64,000 bases of DNA from Nostoc sp. CHAB 5844. Its GTDB lineage: Bacteria; Cyanobacteriota; Cyanobacteriia; Cyanobacteriales; Nostocaceae. A program made the translations under genes and the position numbers. This document shows, one piece after another, positions 1 to 9,329 of the stretch (within the stretch, counting starts at the first letter, position 1; every line of letters starts with the position of its first letter). The notes under the pieces are model-generated. The model saw only the letters and a program-made list of their open reading frames with translations, was not told the DNA's origin and ran no database searches. The DNA lies in the NCBI RefSeq assembly GCF_020829595.1, contig NZ_JAIVFW010000001.1, forward strand, positions 186,001 to 250,000. Reading direction: 5' to 3'.

Positions 1-113
1 GGGGAAATCCCCAAGAAGTTGCAGGTGCTGTTGTGTTTTTCGCTTCTCCAGCCGCATCTTACATCACAGGCCAAGTTTTAGCAGTTGATGGTGGCTACCT
101 TACCCATTTCTAA
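1..113 (+). CDS. Short-chain dehydrogenase/reductase, C-terminal end (partial)
   Basis: Only the last 36 residues are inside the window; the reading frame opens at base 3 and ends with TAA at 111-113. The visible tail contains [13 protein letters not shown], which is the C-terminal signature of classical SDR enzymes (the region after the cofactor-binding and Tyr-Lys catalytic parts, normally ending ...G..l.vDGG). FabG-like 3-oxoacyl-ACP reductases and many other SDRs share it, so the substrate cannot be told. The start and catalytic residues lie outside the window. The call to the superfamily is firm; any narrower name would be a guess. Confidence 0.85.
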   Translation, partial: GNPQEVAGAVVFFASPAASYITGQVLAVDGGYLTHF

Positions 114-316
114 AATTTATGTTTGGCAAAGGTATTGATTACCGCTATGTAATTAAAAATACGGTTTTTCTACCGATTAGATGTACTTTATATGGTAAAG
201 CAGGTATTATGAGAATTTATATGACATCAAATCTGAATATTGTTGCCAGGGTGGGAAATAAATTTATTCCTAGTCAACAGACTTGACATCGCTGTAACTA
301 TTGAGACGAGACTGCT

Positions 317-2605
317 ATGAAGCCTAATTCTTTAACTACTCATACTCCAACCACGATAGTTATTGTTGGTGGAGGCTTTAGTGGTTCTCTAGTTGCTACG
401 CACCTATTGAAAACAGCAAGCCAACCCCTCATCATTAAACTAATTGAGCGTAGTCATCAAATTGGTAAAGGCATTGCCTACAGCACAGAAACCAATTGTC
501 ACCTGCTGAATGTCTCCGCCGGTAACATGAGTGCATTTGCTCATGATCCGGGACATCTGCTGCGGTGGCTTCAGTACAACCACAACGAGTTAGCGGCATT
601 TTTTTCGGAAGAAGTCAATGCTAGTAGCTTCATACCACGTAAAGTTTATGGTTTATATATTCAGTCGATTTTGGCAGAAGCCGAAGCTACAGCACCTAGT
701 GATGTCCGACTAGAACGCTTGAGTGATGAAGTGGTAGGGATAGAACCGGAAGGAAAAGCGGCGATGATTTCTGTGCGTAGTAATCGCTGTTTCACCGCTG
801 ACAAAGTGGTATTGGCATTAGGAAACTCGCCCTTTACAGCACCCGATATTCATCATGCAGATACTAACAATGACAGTTATCGGCGAAATGCTTGGTCAGC
901 CGATGCCCTAGCCGACCTTGATCCTGATGCGTCTGTGCTGCTAATTGGCACAGGACTGACGATGGTAGATATGGTTTTATCTCTGCACGATCGCCAACAT
1001 CGGGGTAAGATTTATGCTGTGTCTCGCCGAGGGTTATTCCCGCAAAAACATCAAGCAGCGCAACCTTATGCCAACTTCTTAACTCTCGAAACCTCACCAA
1101 CAACAGCATGTGGCTGGTTACGTCGGCTACGTACCGAGGTAGAAGTTGCGACAGCCCAAGGTTACGACTGGCGAGCAGTGATTGATTCGTTGCGTCCGAT
1201 TAGTCAAAAAATCTGGCAAAAACTACCGACTGTAGAAAAGCAGCGTTTTTTGCGTCATTTGACACCCTATTGGGACGTGCATCGTCACCGGATTGCTCAA
1301 CAAGTAGCAGATGTGATGACAGAAATGCTGGATTCTGGTCAACTAATCATTGCCGCAGGGCGAATTCGGGAATATCAAACATTGCCAGACGGTGTAGGTG
1401 TGACTATATCTGAGCGCAAAACTCAGACCAATACCGTCTTACACGTCCAACGAGTGGTGAATTGTACAGGAGTAGCAGCAGATTACCGCCGAGAGTCTCA
1501 TCCTCTGATTGCCAATTTGCGATCGCAGAAATTAATTCGTCCCAATGCGATCGGTTTAGGGTTAGATACAGATGCTCACGGTGCTTTATATACAGCAGAT
1601 GAGCAAGTTTCGTCGTTGCTTTATACCTTGGGAACTCCTCGTAAGGGCGACTTGTGGGAAACTATTGCTGTTCCAGAATTACGGCTACAAGCGCAGGAAT
1701 TAGCTCAGACGTTGTTGCAGTCACTACCAGTGCGTGTACGGTCTATTCCTGCTGTGCCTTTGTTAAATAGAGAAACAAGCGATCGCACTTCGGAAATATC
1801 TCAGTCAACTTTACTGTTTCGGCAATTCTTTGACCCGGAAAGCAGTAGCTACACCTACTTAATTGCTGATCGGCAAACAGGTGATGCGGTTTTAGTTGAT
1901 CCTGTCTTAGAGCAAGTTGACCGCGATTTGCAATCCTTAGATGAACTGGGATTAAAACTACGCTACTGTCTAGAAACTCACCTGCATGCCGATCACATCA
2001 CAGGCGCAGGTCAACTCAGAAGCAAAACAGGCTGTCAGGTGATTGTTCCCCAAAATCCGGCTGTGACCAAAGCCGATCGCTCCCTGGTTGGTGGCGAAAT
2101 CCTTGAAGCGGGATCAGTTATCATCGAAGCAATTTCCACACCAGGACACACTGCCAGTCACATTGCATATTTGGTGAACAAAACTCACTTATTAACTGGC
2201 GATGCTTTATTTATTCGTGGTTGTGGACGCACAGATTTTCAGGATGGTGATCCTGGAACTTTATATGATGTCGTGACACAACGCTTATTCACCTTGCCAG
2301 ACGATACCTTGGTATATCCGGCGCATGACTACAAAGGACGTACAGTTTCTACGATTGGCGAAGAAAAGCGCCTCAATCCCAGATTTAGCGATCGCACCCG
2401 CAGTCAGTTTATTACTATCATGAATAATCTCAAATTGAGTTATCCTCAAAAGATGAATGCTGCCGTCCCAGCAAATGAATATTGTGGTGACTTTATTCCT
2501 CAAGAAAGCTTAGATCTAGCCACAGATGAAGAACAGAAACAAATAGAACGCACCGTCATGACTAATACAGAAATCTATAATGATTACTTTGCTATGTATA
2601 TCTAG
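317..2605 (+). CDS. Fused FAD/NAD(P)-binding protein and persulfide-dioxygenase-like metallo-beta-lactamase protein
   Basis: A 762-residue two-part protein. Residues about 13-470 form an FAD/NAD(P)-binding module of the YdhS/FAD_NAD_binding_9 type, with the dinucleotide motif GGGFSG at 18-23 and a second glycine-rich stretch (LIGTGLTMVDM). After a linker near 480-505 comes a complete metallo-beta-lactamase fold with HLHADH at 555-560, TPGHTASH, the GCGRTDFQ signature and YPAHDYKG; these are the hallmarks of ETHE1/Blh persulfide dioxygenases, which oxidise glutathione persulfide to sulfite. No signal peptide is seen, so a cytoplasmic site is likely. The ATG at 317 follows a weak purine-rich stretch. 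Each half is clearly recognisable; the joint reaction is unknown, but a link between flavin redox chemistry and sulfane sulfur is a reasonable inference. Confidence 0.85.
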   Translation: MKPNSLTTHTPTTIVIVGGGFSGSLVATHLLKTASQPLIIKLIERSHQIGKGIAYSTETNCHLLNVSAGNMSAFAHDPGHLLRWLQYNHNELAAFFSEEVNASSFIPRKVYGLYIQSILAEAEATAPSDVRLERLSDEVVGIEPEGKAAMISVRSNRCFTADKVVLALGNSPFTAPDIHHADTNNDSYRRNAWSADALADLDPDASVLLIGTGLTMVDMVLSLHDRQHRGKIYAVSRRGLFPQKHQAAQPYANFLTLETSPTTACGWLRRLRTEVEVATAQGYDWRAVIDSLRPISQKIWQKLPTVEKQRFLRHLTPYWDVHRHRIAQQVADVMTEMLDSGQLIIAAGRIREYQTLPDGVGVTISERKTQTNTVLHVQRVVNCTGVAADYRRESHPLIANLRSQKLIRPNAIGLGLDTDAHGALYTADEQVSSLLYTLGTPRKGDLWETIAVPELRLQAQELAQTLLQSLPVRVRSIPAVPLLNRETSDRTSEISQSTLLFRQFFDPESSSYTYLIADRQTGDAVLVDPVLEQVDRDLQSLDELGLKLRYCLETHLHADHITGAGQLRSKTGCQVIVPQNPAVTKADRSLVGGEILEAGSVIIEAISTPGHTASHIAYLVNKTHLLTGDALFIRGCGRTDFQDGDPGTLYDVVTQRLFTLPDDTLVYPAHDYKGRTVSTIGEEKRLNPRFSDRTRSQFITIMNNLKLSYPQKMNAAVPANEYCGDFIPQESLDLATDEEQKQIERTVMTNTEIYNDYFAMYI

Positions 2606-2664
2606 AACAGAGTAAAAAAATAAAAATATACCAATTATCTAAAATTCGGCAACAGATTCAAACC

Positions 2665-2883
2665 TTAAAATTTAGATTCTGTGAGACTTCCGTAATTACG
2701 AATTACGAATGAGCCAAAAGCGTGAGGATTACACCACAAATCAATACTACGAATTTCTTTGAGGTGAAATAGACCAATTGAACTAACATAGTCTTCCCAT
2801 TCGGGGTCGCTTACACGCCGAATTATTCTTGTACTTAAACACCACAATATTGGATTATTTTCATCAATTGGTATTTTCATCAT
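2665..2883 (-). CDS. Small hypothetical protein
   Basis: An ATG-started reading frame of 72 residues that begins 2 bases after the pirin stop codon on the same strand, so it may be co-transcribed with pirin. It has ordinary soluble composition (DENNPILWCLSTRIIRR near the N terminus) and no recognised domain. The last dozen residues are encoded in a short tandem repeat of the CGTAATTACGAATTACG type at about 2690-2711, so the original C terminus has probably been replaced by repeat sequence. It is either a real small gene with an altered end or a fragment. Confidence 0.45.
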   Translation of the reverse strand: MMKIPIDENNPILWCLSTRIIRRVSDPEWEDYVSSIGLFHLKEIRSIDLWCNPHAFGSFVIRNYGSLTESKF

Positions 2884-2885
2884 TT

Positions 2886-3770
2886 CTACAAAGGATTTGC
2901 CTCTGTCACCACTTTTGGTAATGGAATAAACTCTGTTTCATCTGGTACTGGGGCAAAGCTGTTGTTATGCCAATCAGCTTTAGCTTGCTCTACCCGTTCT
3001 GGCCGACTAGAGACAAAATTCCACCATTTGTAGCGTGTACCCAATGGTTCACCGCCAATCACAATACACCGAGCAGCGACAGTCGCGGAAACCTTGATCT
3101 CATGACCTGGCTCTAGGATGGCAAGGCGATATGGCTCCAGTGGTTCATCATTAATACTTAATCCTTCGGTAACGCTGTATACGGCTCTTTCTGAATAACC
3201 AGTAGAAATAGTAAAGAAAGTATTGGCAGACAACACTGCATCTAAATAGAGGATGGCTGAAAAAACTTTCACAGGTGAGGTATAACCATATGCTTCTCCG
3301 GCAATGAGTTTGATGGTAACATCATTTTCTTCCCAGCTAGGAAGGGTTTGAGCAGGATAATGAGCGAACCAAGGGTCAATTTCTTCGTATTCGACAGGTA
3401 AAGCAATCCAGGTTTGAATGCCATGAATAGTAGCTTCGTTGTGACGGTCAAAATCAGGCGATCGCTCTGAATGTACAATACCCTTTCCCGCCGTCATCCA
3501 GTTGACTGCACCTGGTTGAATTTCCTGCACCGTACCTAAACTATCGCGGTGCATTATAGCACCATCAAATAAATAAGTCAGCGTTGCCAGATTGATATGA
3601 GGATGTGGTCGGACATCAATGCCTTGATTAGCTGGCAAAACAGACGGGCCAAGATGATCAAAAAAAATAAACGGCCCGACCATTTGGCGATGAGGATATG
3701 GCAAACTGCGGCGGGCTACAAACCCACCCAAATCTTTAACTTCAGGTTCAATCAGTTGAAGTATTGCCAT
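2886..3770 (-). CDS. Pirin family protein
   Basis: A bicupin of the pirin family, 294 residues from the ATG at 3770. A longer frame to 3836 exists, but residues upstream of MAILQLIEPEV are not pirin-like. The N-terminal cupin carries the metal-binding signature RPHPHINLATLTYLFDG, followed by MHRDSLG and GIVHSERSP, which match the His-His-His-Glu iron site of pirins; the C-terminal cupin has the usual GEPLG and WNFVSS motifs near the end. Pirins act as redox-sensitive iron proteins or quercetinase-like dioxygenases; the role here is not shown by the context. A small hypothetical gene follows 2 bases downstream. Confidence 0.92.
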   Translation of the reverse strand: MAILQLIEPEVKDLGGFVARRSLPYPHRQMVGPFIFFDHLGPSVLPANQGIDVRPHPHINLATLTYLFDGAIMHRDSLGTVQEIQPGAVNWMTAGKGIVHSERSPDFDRHNEATIHGIQTWIALPVEYEEIDPWFAHYPAQTLPSWEENDVTIKLIAGEAYGYTSPVKVFSAILYLDAVLSANTFFTISTGYSERAVYSVTEGLSINDEPLEPYRLAILEPGHEIKVSATVAARCIVIGGEPLGTRYKWWNFVSSRPERVEQAKADWHNNSFAPVPDETEFIPLPKVVTEANPL

Positions 3771-3919
3771 AAGTAATGGGAAGTGATTGGTGAATACTGG
3801 AATTATTATAAGTAGATCCACCGAAAAAAAAGCCACCCTTTACCAGTTATGGCAAAGAGCGTATAGATTAAGATATCTTGAGAGGGTGAATATTAGGACA
3901 AGATGGCGATCGCTGTGAA

Positions 3920-4288
3920 TTAATTAATGATGTTATTTCTGGCAAATCCATCAAGAGTATCTTTGACTGCATTGATATATTCTTGGTCATTTAAGACCTG
4001 TGATGGTAATTTGTTAGCCAAAACTGCGCTGCGAACAACATCTTTAGCACTAATTTGTCTAGTTAGATATGCTTGAACCAGGCTACCATAAGCGGGAATA
4101 CCTTGATTTTTTAACTGACCTTGATAAGCCAAACCTACAAGATTAAAAGGTTCTATTGAAGTAGTTAAACGTGAGATATTACCTGAGGCTGCAACATTTA
4201 TCACTGTTTTTTCCCTTCCATAAGCAGGGGCAATAGCAGTAGATATCAGGAATAAAGATAAGCTACCAAAAATTATACTTTTCATCAT
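3920..4288 (-). CDS. Small exported hypothetical protein
   Basis: About 122 residues from the Met codon at 4288 (or 4285); a longer frame to 4324 adds an unlikely extension. The start is followed by a lysine and a hydrophobic stretch (SIIFGSLSLFLISTAIA) ending in AYG, a good Sec signal peptide with cleavage around residue 24. The mature part (about 98 residues) is mostly helical by composition, with YGSLVQAYLTRQISAKDVV in the middle, and has no recognised domain. It lies between pirin and lptF/G on the same strand but about 200 bases from the latter. It is probably a periplasmic protein of unknown function. Confidence 0.6.
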   Translation of the reverse strand: MMKSIIFGSLSLFLISTAIAPAYGREKTVINVAASGNISRLTTSIEPFNLVGLAYQGQLKNQGIPAYGSLVQAYLTRQISAKDVVRSAVLANKLPSQVLNDQEYINAVKDTLDGFARNNIIN

Positions 4289-4527
4289 AAATTTATGCGT
4301 GGGAGTGAAGAACATCAATATCATCCATGCTTAAAAAATCACAAGGATAACAATTCAAGACAACAAATCTAGCTGTCAACTGACAAGCTAACTTTGTTTT
4401 ACTTAACATAAATAAATTTTGAATTACCAGCTATAAAACAACCTCTTTCTTGAGGCAGCTATTTATATGATTTCAAATGACAGAATTTCTCCATATATCT
4501 ACGCCCAATGATAGGTTAAGAGCAACG

Positions 4528-5703
4528 TTAACGTTTAGCTACTCGCATCAATAAGAATAAACCTATACCTAAGAAAATAAAATTAGGCAACCAAGCACCC
4601 ATAAAAGGAGAGAGAATACCTGCTTGTCCTATTGCACCACTAATAAAAAACAGTAAATAGTAACTAAAAATAATGATGACGCATACCCCAAAACTTGTGC
4701 CTCTCCCAGTACGTTGAGGTATGGTTCCCATCGCTGCACCTACCAAGCCAAAAACTAAACAGACAAATGGCAAAGAAATTTTTTGTTGAATTCTGACTTC
4801 CAGCTTGCGAATTTTTTGGCGATCGCCACCTAATTTTTCCACCGTCAACTGTTCTAGAGATTCAGAAATATTCATCTCGCCGTAGTCGCGGCTTTTTTCT
4901 GCCAGACTGAGTGGTGTGCGGGGTAATTTGAGTTGTTGCTGTTCAAAACGTAAAATGTTGCGGTAAGAGCGATCGGGAGCAACTAAATAAATAGTGCCAT
5001 TGTAAAAATCCCAGACACTTTGCGAACCATTCCACTGAGCCGATTCTGCCACAACAATTTGATTGAGACCTTCTGTAGAGCGATCAATAATTGTCAAACC
5101 TTTCATGCGTTTACCGTCAAACTGGTCAGCATAAAATAGCCGTGCCAACATCTTGCTTTTAGTTCCATCTGCCTCTTGTACATCACGGTATTCTGGATAA
5201 AAAATATTTTGCTGTTTTAAAAGTGGCTTGTCAGATTTGAACGCACTTTGTAGAGTTTGATTTGCTTGGTAATTTGCTGTTGGTGCAATTTGTTCGTTAA
5301 ATACAAAAGTCATACCTGTGACTACCAAACTTAACATCACAGCAGGTAGCACCATGCGATAGACACTCACCCCACAACCACGTAGTGCAATTAGTTCACT
5401 CTCGCTCGAAAGACGGCTGTAGGTCATCAAAGTAGCTAACAACGTGGACATAGGAAAAGCTAACACAATAAAATATGGCATCTTTAATAAGAAAACTTGA
5501 ATAGCGATGCCTACAGGTAGCCCAGATTCGACAATTTTTCTGACTAAGTCAAATACAGCATCAATTGTCACACCAATTGATGAAAACGCCCCAACACCAA
5601 ACAAAAACGGTGGGAGCAATTCACTGAGCAAGTAACGATCCATAATCGTAAATGGCAGCAGTGAACTAATACCATAAAAAGACTTCTGCTTTGTGGAAAT
5701 CAT
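4528..5703 (-). CDS. LptF/LptG-type permease of the lipopolysaccharide transporter
   Basis: A YjgP/YjgQ family inner-membrane permease of about 391 residues. Three transmembrane helices near the N terminus (starting at LLPPFLFGVGAFSS), a large periplasmic middle part rich in beta structure (FYADQFDGKRMKGLTII), and three C-terminal helices match LptF/LptG. The ATG at 5703 is used; an internal ATG at 5643 (MDRYLLSELL) is also possible and nearer the family start. With LptB it forms the ABC machine that extracts lipopolysaccharide from the inner membrane. It is the last gene of the lptA-lptB-lptF/G group, 82 bases after lptB. Cyanobacteria often have a single such permease gene at this place, so F versus G is not decided. 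Confidence 0.9.
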   Translation of the reverse strand: MISTKQKSFYGISSLLPFTIMDRYLLSELLPPFLFGVGAFSSIGVTIDAVFDLVRKIVESGLPVGIAIQVFLLKMPYFIVLAFPMSTLLATLMTYSRLSSESELIALRGCGVSVYRMVLPAVMLSLVVTGMTFVFNEQIAPTANYQANQTLQSAFKSDKPLLKQQNIFYPEYRDVQEADGTKSKMLARLFYADQFDGKRMKGLTIIDRSTEGLNQIVVAESAQWNGSQSVWDFYNGTIYLVAPDRSYRNILRFEQQQLKLPRTPLSLAEKSRDYGEMNISESLEQLTVEKLGGDRQKIRKLEVRIQQKISLPFVCLVFGLVGAAMGTIPQRTGRGTSFGVCVIIIFSYYLLFFISGAIGQAGILSPFMGAWLPNFIFLGIGLFLLMRVAKR

Positions 5704-5791
5704 AAGCAAACAAAATTTGATAGCTCAACCCTGGTTAATGCGTAATTCGTAATTCGTAAATTGAAATTTGTATGTCTGGTTATTGCTCAAT

Positions 5792-6520
5792 TTAGGCTTG
5801 AAAATTATCACCTAAATAGTATTGCCGCACGAGAGGATTGCTGTAAAGTTCGTCAGCCGTGCCAGAAGCGAGAATTTGTCCTTCACGCATAATATAGGCG
5901 CGGTCAGTGATGGCTAAAGTTTCACGCACATTATGATCTGTAATTAAGATTCCCATACCGCGATCGCGCAGTCCTGCCACAATTTCTTGAATTTCAGCCA
6001 CGGCGATGGGGTCAACGCCTGCAAATGGTTCGTCTAATAGTAAGAACTTTGGCCCTTCTCGTCCAGCGGCCAAAGCCCTGGCTAATTCCGTCCGCCGTCG
6101 TTCACCACCTGAGAGTTGAATTCCTTTACTGTTAGCCACTTTTTCTAAACGAAACTCCCGCAGCAAAGTATATAGTCGTTGAGACCACTCCCGTTTTGGG
6201 ACATTCGTTTGCTCTAAGACCAAAAGTAGATTATCTTGCACAGAAAGTTGGCGAAATATGCTGGGTTCCTGCGCTAGATAGCCAATACCCAAACGCGCCC
6301 TTTTGTGCATTGGTACACCAGTAATATCTTGAGTATTCAGCCAAACGCGCCCCTGATTTGGTCTTTCTAAACCTGTCGCAATGTAAAAGGTCGTTGTTTT
6401 TCCAGCGCCATTCGGGCCTAATAAACCAACGACCTCACCTTGAACAACGGAAAGATTGACGCGATTGACAATGACTCGCTTGCTGTAAGATTTATGAATA
6501 TTCTCTAAAACAATTTTCAC
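5792..6520 (-). CDS. lptB: LPS export ABC transporter ATPase LptB
   Basis: A 242-residue ABC ATPase. Walker A is GPNGAGKTT, the Q-loop contains LAQEPSIFRQL, the signature is LSGGERRRTELARAL, Walker B is FLLLDEP and the switch His lies in ITDHNVRETL; the last motif and AGVDPIAV are typical for LptB (YhbG). The start is the GTG at 6518-6520, which gives the family-standard MKIVLENIHKSY. It powers LPS transport together with the LptF/G-type permease 82 bases downstream, and lptA lies 139 bases upstream, a usual cyanobacterial order. Confidence 0.95.
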   Translation of the reverse strand: MKIVLENIHKSYSKRVIVNRVNLSVVQGEVVGLLGPNGAGKTTTFYIATGLERPNQGRVWLNTQDITGVPMHKRARLGIGYLAQEPSIFRQLSVQDNLLLVLEQTNVPKREWSQRLYTLLREFRLEKVANSKGIQLSGGERRRTELARALAAGREGPKFLLLDEPFAGVDPIAVAEIQEIVAGLRDRGMGILITDHNVRETLAITDRAYIMREGQILASGTADELYSNPLVRQYYLGDNFQA

Positions 6521-6659
6521 TATCCGCGTTTATTAATACAAAGTAAGTTGCCCTGCATAATTATCGTTAAGATAAGGCAGAAGTAGAAAGAAATAGGATT
6601 TTAACCTATTGTATTTTTCTTCACATAGTTTGGTTTTTCCCAGCCTTTCTACTTAAATA

Positions 6660-7157
6660 CTAATTGGCAGGCTTAAGATTTGGTGTTTTGGGGGCAGGTG
6701 TGGTATTTTGTCTACCTAGTTCTGAGTCTTCCACCATATAAATAGACTCTACTTGACGATTGCCTTGGGGTAAAGCAACAAACCGTCCTTCATCAATTAA
6801 ATAAGTTACTTTCTCTGCCCGAATACTATTGCCGCCTTGTTGCAAAATATAGACATTGCCACTAAAATCTATGCGGCGTTCTTTGCTAAAGTATTGTGCT
6901 TGAGCAGATGTTGCTTGGATTTGACGAGCCGGATACAACATTTGGACATTGCCACGCGCCGTAATGATTTGACTTTTAGCGTCATATTCTTGTATATCAG
7001 AGCGGATAGTTAAAGGGCGATTACCGCCAGCAGATTGAGCCGTCGCCGTTTGCGGTTGGCTAGGAAATGTCAAAGCACCCAAAAGTGCTGCTGGTAGTAC
7101 CAAGGCTAGACCAAAGCGACGCATCTGTGATATTAGCGATTGATTGCAGGGCTTCAT
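6660..7157 (-). CDS. lptA: LptA/OstA-like periplasmic LPS transport protein
   Basis: A 165-residue exported protein. The first 41 residues form a signal peptide (hydrophobic core FGLALVLPAALLGALTF, Ala-rich cleavage region TATAQS). The mature part is a short OstA-type beta-jellyroll, with repeats such as YDAKSQIITARGNVQMLY and IDFSGNVYILQQGGNSIRAEKVTY, the pattern that forms the periplasmic bridge for lipopolysaccharide. It is the first gene of the lptA-lptB-lptF/G group. An LptC-like gene is not visible in this cluster. Assignment rests on the OstA repeat and the neighbours. Confidence 0.88.
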   Translation of the reverse strand: MKPCNQSLISQMRRFGLALVLPAALLGALTFPSQPQTATAQSAGGNRPLTIRSDIQEYDAKSQIITARGNVQMLYPARQIQATSAQAQYFSKERRIDFSGNVYILQQGGNSIRAEKVTYLIDEGRFVALPQGNRQVESIYMVEDSELGRQNTTPAPKTPNLKPAN

Positions 7158-7739
7158 ATCAATTTCGTGTTCAGGATTTCAGATTGTATACTAATTATCT
7201 CAAGTACTTTATCCAGCGATAACCTCTACAATCGGGAATAGCTTGGGATAAGTGATAGCTGGAACATTGACGTTTTGCCTAACGCTGATGTTTCATGAAA
7301 ATTTTAAATCATCATTGTCTGCCCTGCTGAGATTTGCGATTTCACAAACAAGCGATCGCCTGCTTTTGGAGCGAAAGGTGGAACGAACGTTTTTTGAGGT
7401 GGGAAGGCGCTAACGGTGCGCGATCGCACCGAAGTTACACCTTTAACACCCAAGATTTGTGTTTTTACTCTTAGCCCAACTCTTGCACGAATTGATAAAT
7501 AGGCTAGTTGGGTTATCACAGCAGCCTCCTGCGATCGCTCCGGCTACGTTATCTCAATACTTCTTGACCACGCCTAGACAAGGCTGGGGGTTATCTGCAA
7601 TCGCCTTAACTCGTTGCAAACCTCTGCAATCTCTTACAGAATACTGACATCAACTATTAATCTGAGACAGGCATAAATTACACCATAACTTAAAGCGTGA
7701 GAACCTCTGTTTCAAGAGTAACTCCAAACTTTATCAAAA
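7158..7739. other. Intergenic region upstream of lptA
   Basis: About 580 bases between the start of lptA and the end of the beta-propeller-like gene. It should carry the lpt promoter. It contains three or more GCGATCGC/CGATCGC octamers. Short open frames exist on both strands (about 60-70 codons), but their composition is not convincing and no protein family is recognised. Confidence 0.5.
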
Positions 7740-8867
7740 TTAGCCGTTACAAAAGCTAAATGTCTGTGTTGGCAGATTCCAACTACCAAACACATCAGTT
7801 CCTAGCGGTAAGCTATCAGGATTGAATACCAGAGCGTGTCCCGGTGCATTGGGGTTTTCTACTACAGCTAAGGAGGATTTGCCCTGCCCTGTCCAGTAGA
7901 TTTTGCCGTCAGGAGCTAATCTTACCCCAGAATAGCCTGTCACATCACCAAGAGCCAATGTATCGATTTCTGTTTCTTTCTCAGTTACTAAGTCCATCTG
8001 GTGGGGTGTAGCACTCCAACCTTCTAAAGTGTCTTTGCGCCACTGTCCAAATTCCCAGTCACCTTTAGCGTAATACAGCTTAGTCGCGTCAGGAGAGAAG
8101 GCGCAGGAGTAACCAGCAGAACCGCGAATTAAAAAATCGCTGTGGCTGAGTTTTCCACTAGTACGGTCAAATTGAGCAATCACAATCCCCAATCCTGCTA
8201 CACCCAAGGCCACTTTATTCCAATTGGGACTGAAAATAATTGACCCTTTATGAACTCGTTTTCCCACCAACGGGTTCAGCCGATTTTCCGGAAACCCAAT
8301 TGCTGAGGGAACATATCGGCTATTAATCCCACCATCGTTTACTAAGTAGGCACGAACTTCTGTTCTACCGTTGAACGTTAGTAGCCAGAAAGACTTACCA
8401 TCACGATGCGGTGCAACACCAAGGGCTTCGCCTGGGTTATTGTGTTTGTGTTTCAGCTTTCGGTTCAACAGAATCACTGAGCCGTTTGCACCTTTTGATA
8501 AATCAGCTAGGGAGTAAAATATTTCCTCGTTGTTGTTTGTAAAAATGTAGAATCTGTCAGGATTATCGCCAGGGCATGGTACGATAGCGACTGCCTGTGT
8601 TGCCGACCAACTTGTTGCACCCCAAACTCCATCTCTTAAGATTTGATGAGTTTGTCCGTTGAAGATAAATTGGCCATCACTATATAACCGGAGCTTGCCA
8701 GTTAGAGGATCTGTGTAACTTGCAGTTGCTTCAAAACCGGAACTCTGTCCAGCACTAGTGATGATTCTTGGAGGTTCACTACCAAAGTCAACTAAAACTT
8801 TTTTCCCAACTCCTGTATACCAATATCGATCTGGAGTAACAAGCTTTGTAATAGATAATGTCTTCAT
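7740..8867 (-). CDS. Beta-propeller-like protein of unknown function
   Basis: A 375-residue protein with a clear ATG at 8867. The sequence has repeated blade-like segments (LRLYSDGQFIFNG, DRFYIFTNNNEEIFYSLAD, SFWLLTFNGRTEVRAYLV, YSCAFSPDATKLYYA, GVRLAPDGKIYWTG) that resemble the WD40/YVTN-like propellers common at the N terminus of large Bacteroidetes surface proteins (pattern TDP.TG.L.fysDG...). Here the protein ends after the propeller and no signal peptide is seen. No catalytic residues are recognised. The gene stands alone, with 470 bases of non-coding DNA upstream. Confidence 0.75.
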   Translation of the reverse strand: MKTLSITKLVTPDRYWYTGVGKKVLVDFGSEPPRIITSAGQSSGFEATASYTDPLTGKLRLYSDGQFIFNGQTHQILRDGVWGATSWSATQAVAIVPCPGDNPDRFYIFTNNNEEIFYSLADLSKGANGSVILLNRKLKHKHNNPGEALGVAPHRDGKSFWLLTFNGRTEVRAYLVNDGGINSRYVPSAIGFPENRLNPLVGKRVHKGSIIFSPNWNKVALGVAGLGIVIAQFDRTSGKLSHSDFLIRGSAGYSCAFSPDATKLYYAKGDWEFGQWRKDTLEGWSATPHQMDLVTEKETEIDTLALGDVTGYSGVRLAPDGKIYWTGQGKSSLAVVENPNAPGHALVFNPDSLPLGTDVFGSWNLPTQTFSFCNG

Positions 8868-9329
8868 TGTGAGTGAGGTTGAGAGAATTAATTGAGAAAA
8901 AGTGCATCATCAAAAGGAAAATTAATATCAACAACTATTGCCTTCTCTATACCAATATTGTTTAGCGCAGTGGCATCATAGAAGAATCAATTTTATGTAT
9001 TTTGACTGTTAACATCGGGTTAATTGATAGTATAAAGCTAATAACTCGACAATAAAAGGACAGTTAAGACACTTAAGACAAGTAGAAAAAAATTTTGATT
9101 AATTAACTAATTTTTAGAGCAATCCTAACTGAGCAAAATCATTTATGAGGCAGAGAATATTCAAGGTTATGTAGAGCCAACTAGTACTTAAAATAAATAA
9201 CTTTTGCACCTATAATGCGCTTGATTGATTGCCTTTACAACTTTCCTTCAGGCTAATAAGCATTTGAGTCAAAGAAATTAGTATTTTCTTTGGCTGCCAC
9301 TTCATGTAAATTTTTGGCAGATGTAATAT
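8868..9329. other. AT-rich intergenic region
   Basis: About 460 bases between the start of the propeller-like gene and the remains of an SMP-30 gene. It is AT-rich and contains no convincing reading frame, RNA or repeat; the promoter of the propeller gene is expected at its left side. Confidence 0.5.

Noticed and set aside
7304-7647. Open frames of 60-70 codons on both strands in the lptA upstream region
   Set aside because: Composition is not protein-like, no ribosome site, no family, and both frames overlap HIP1-rich DNA.
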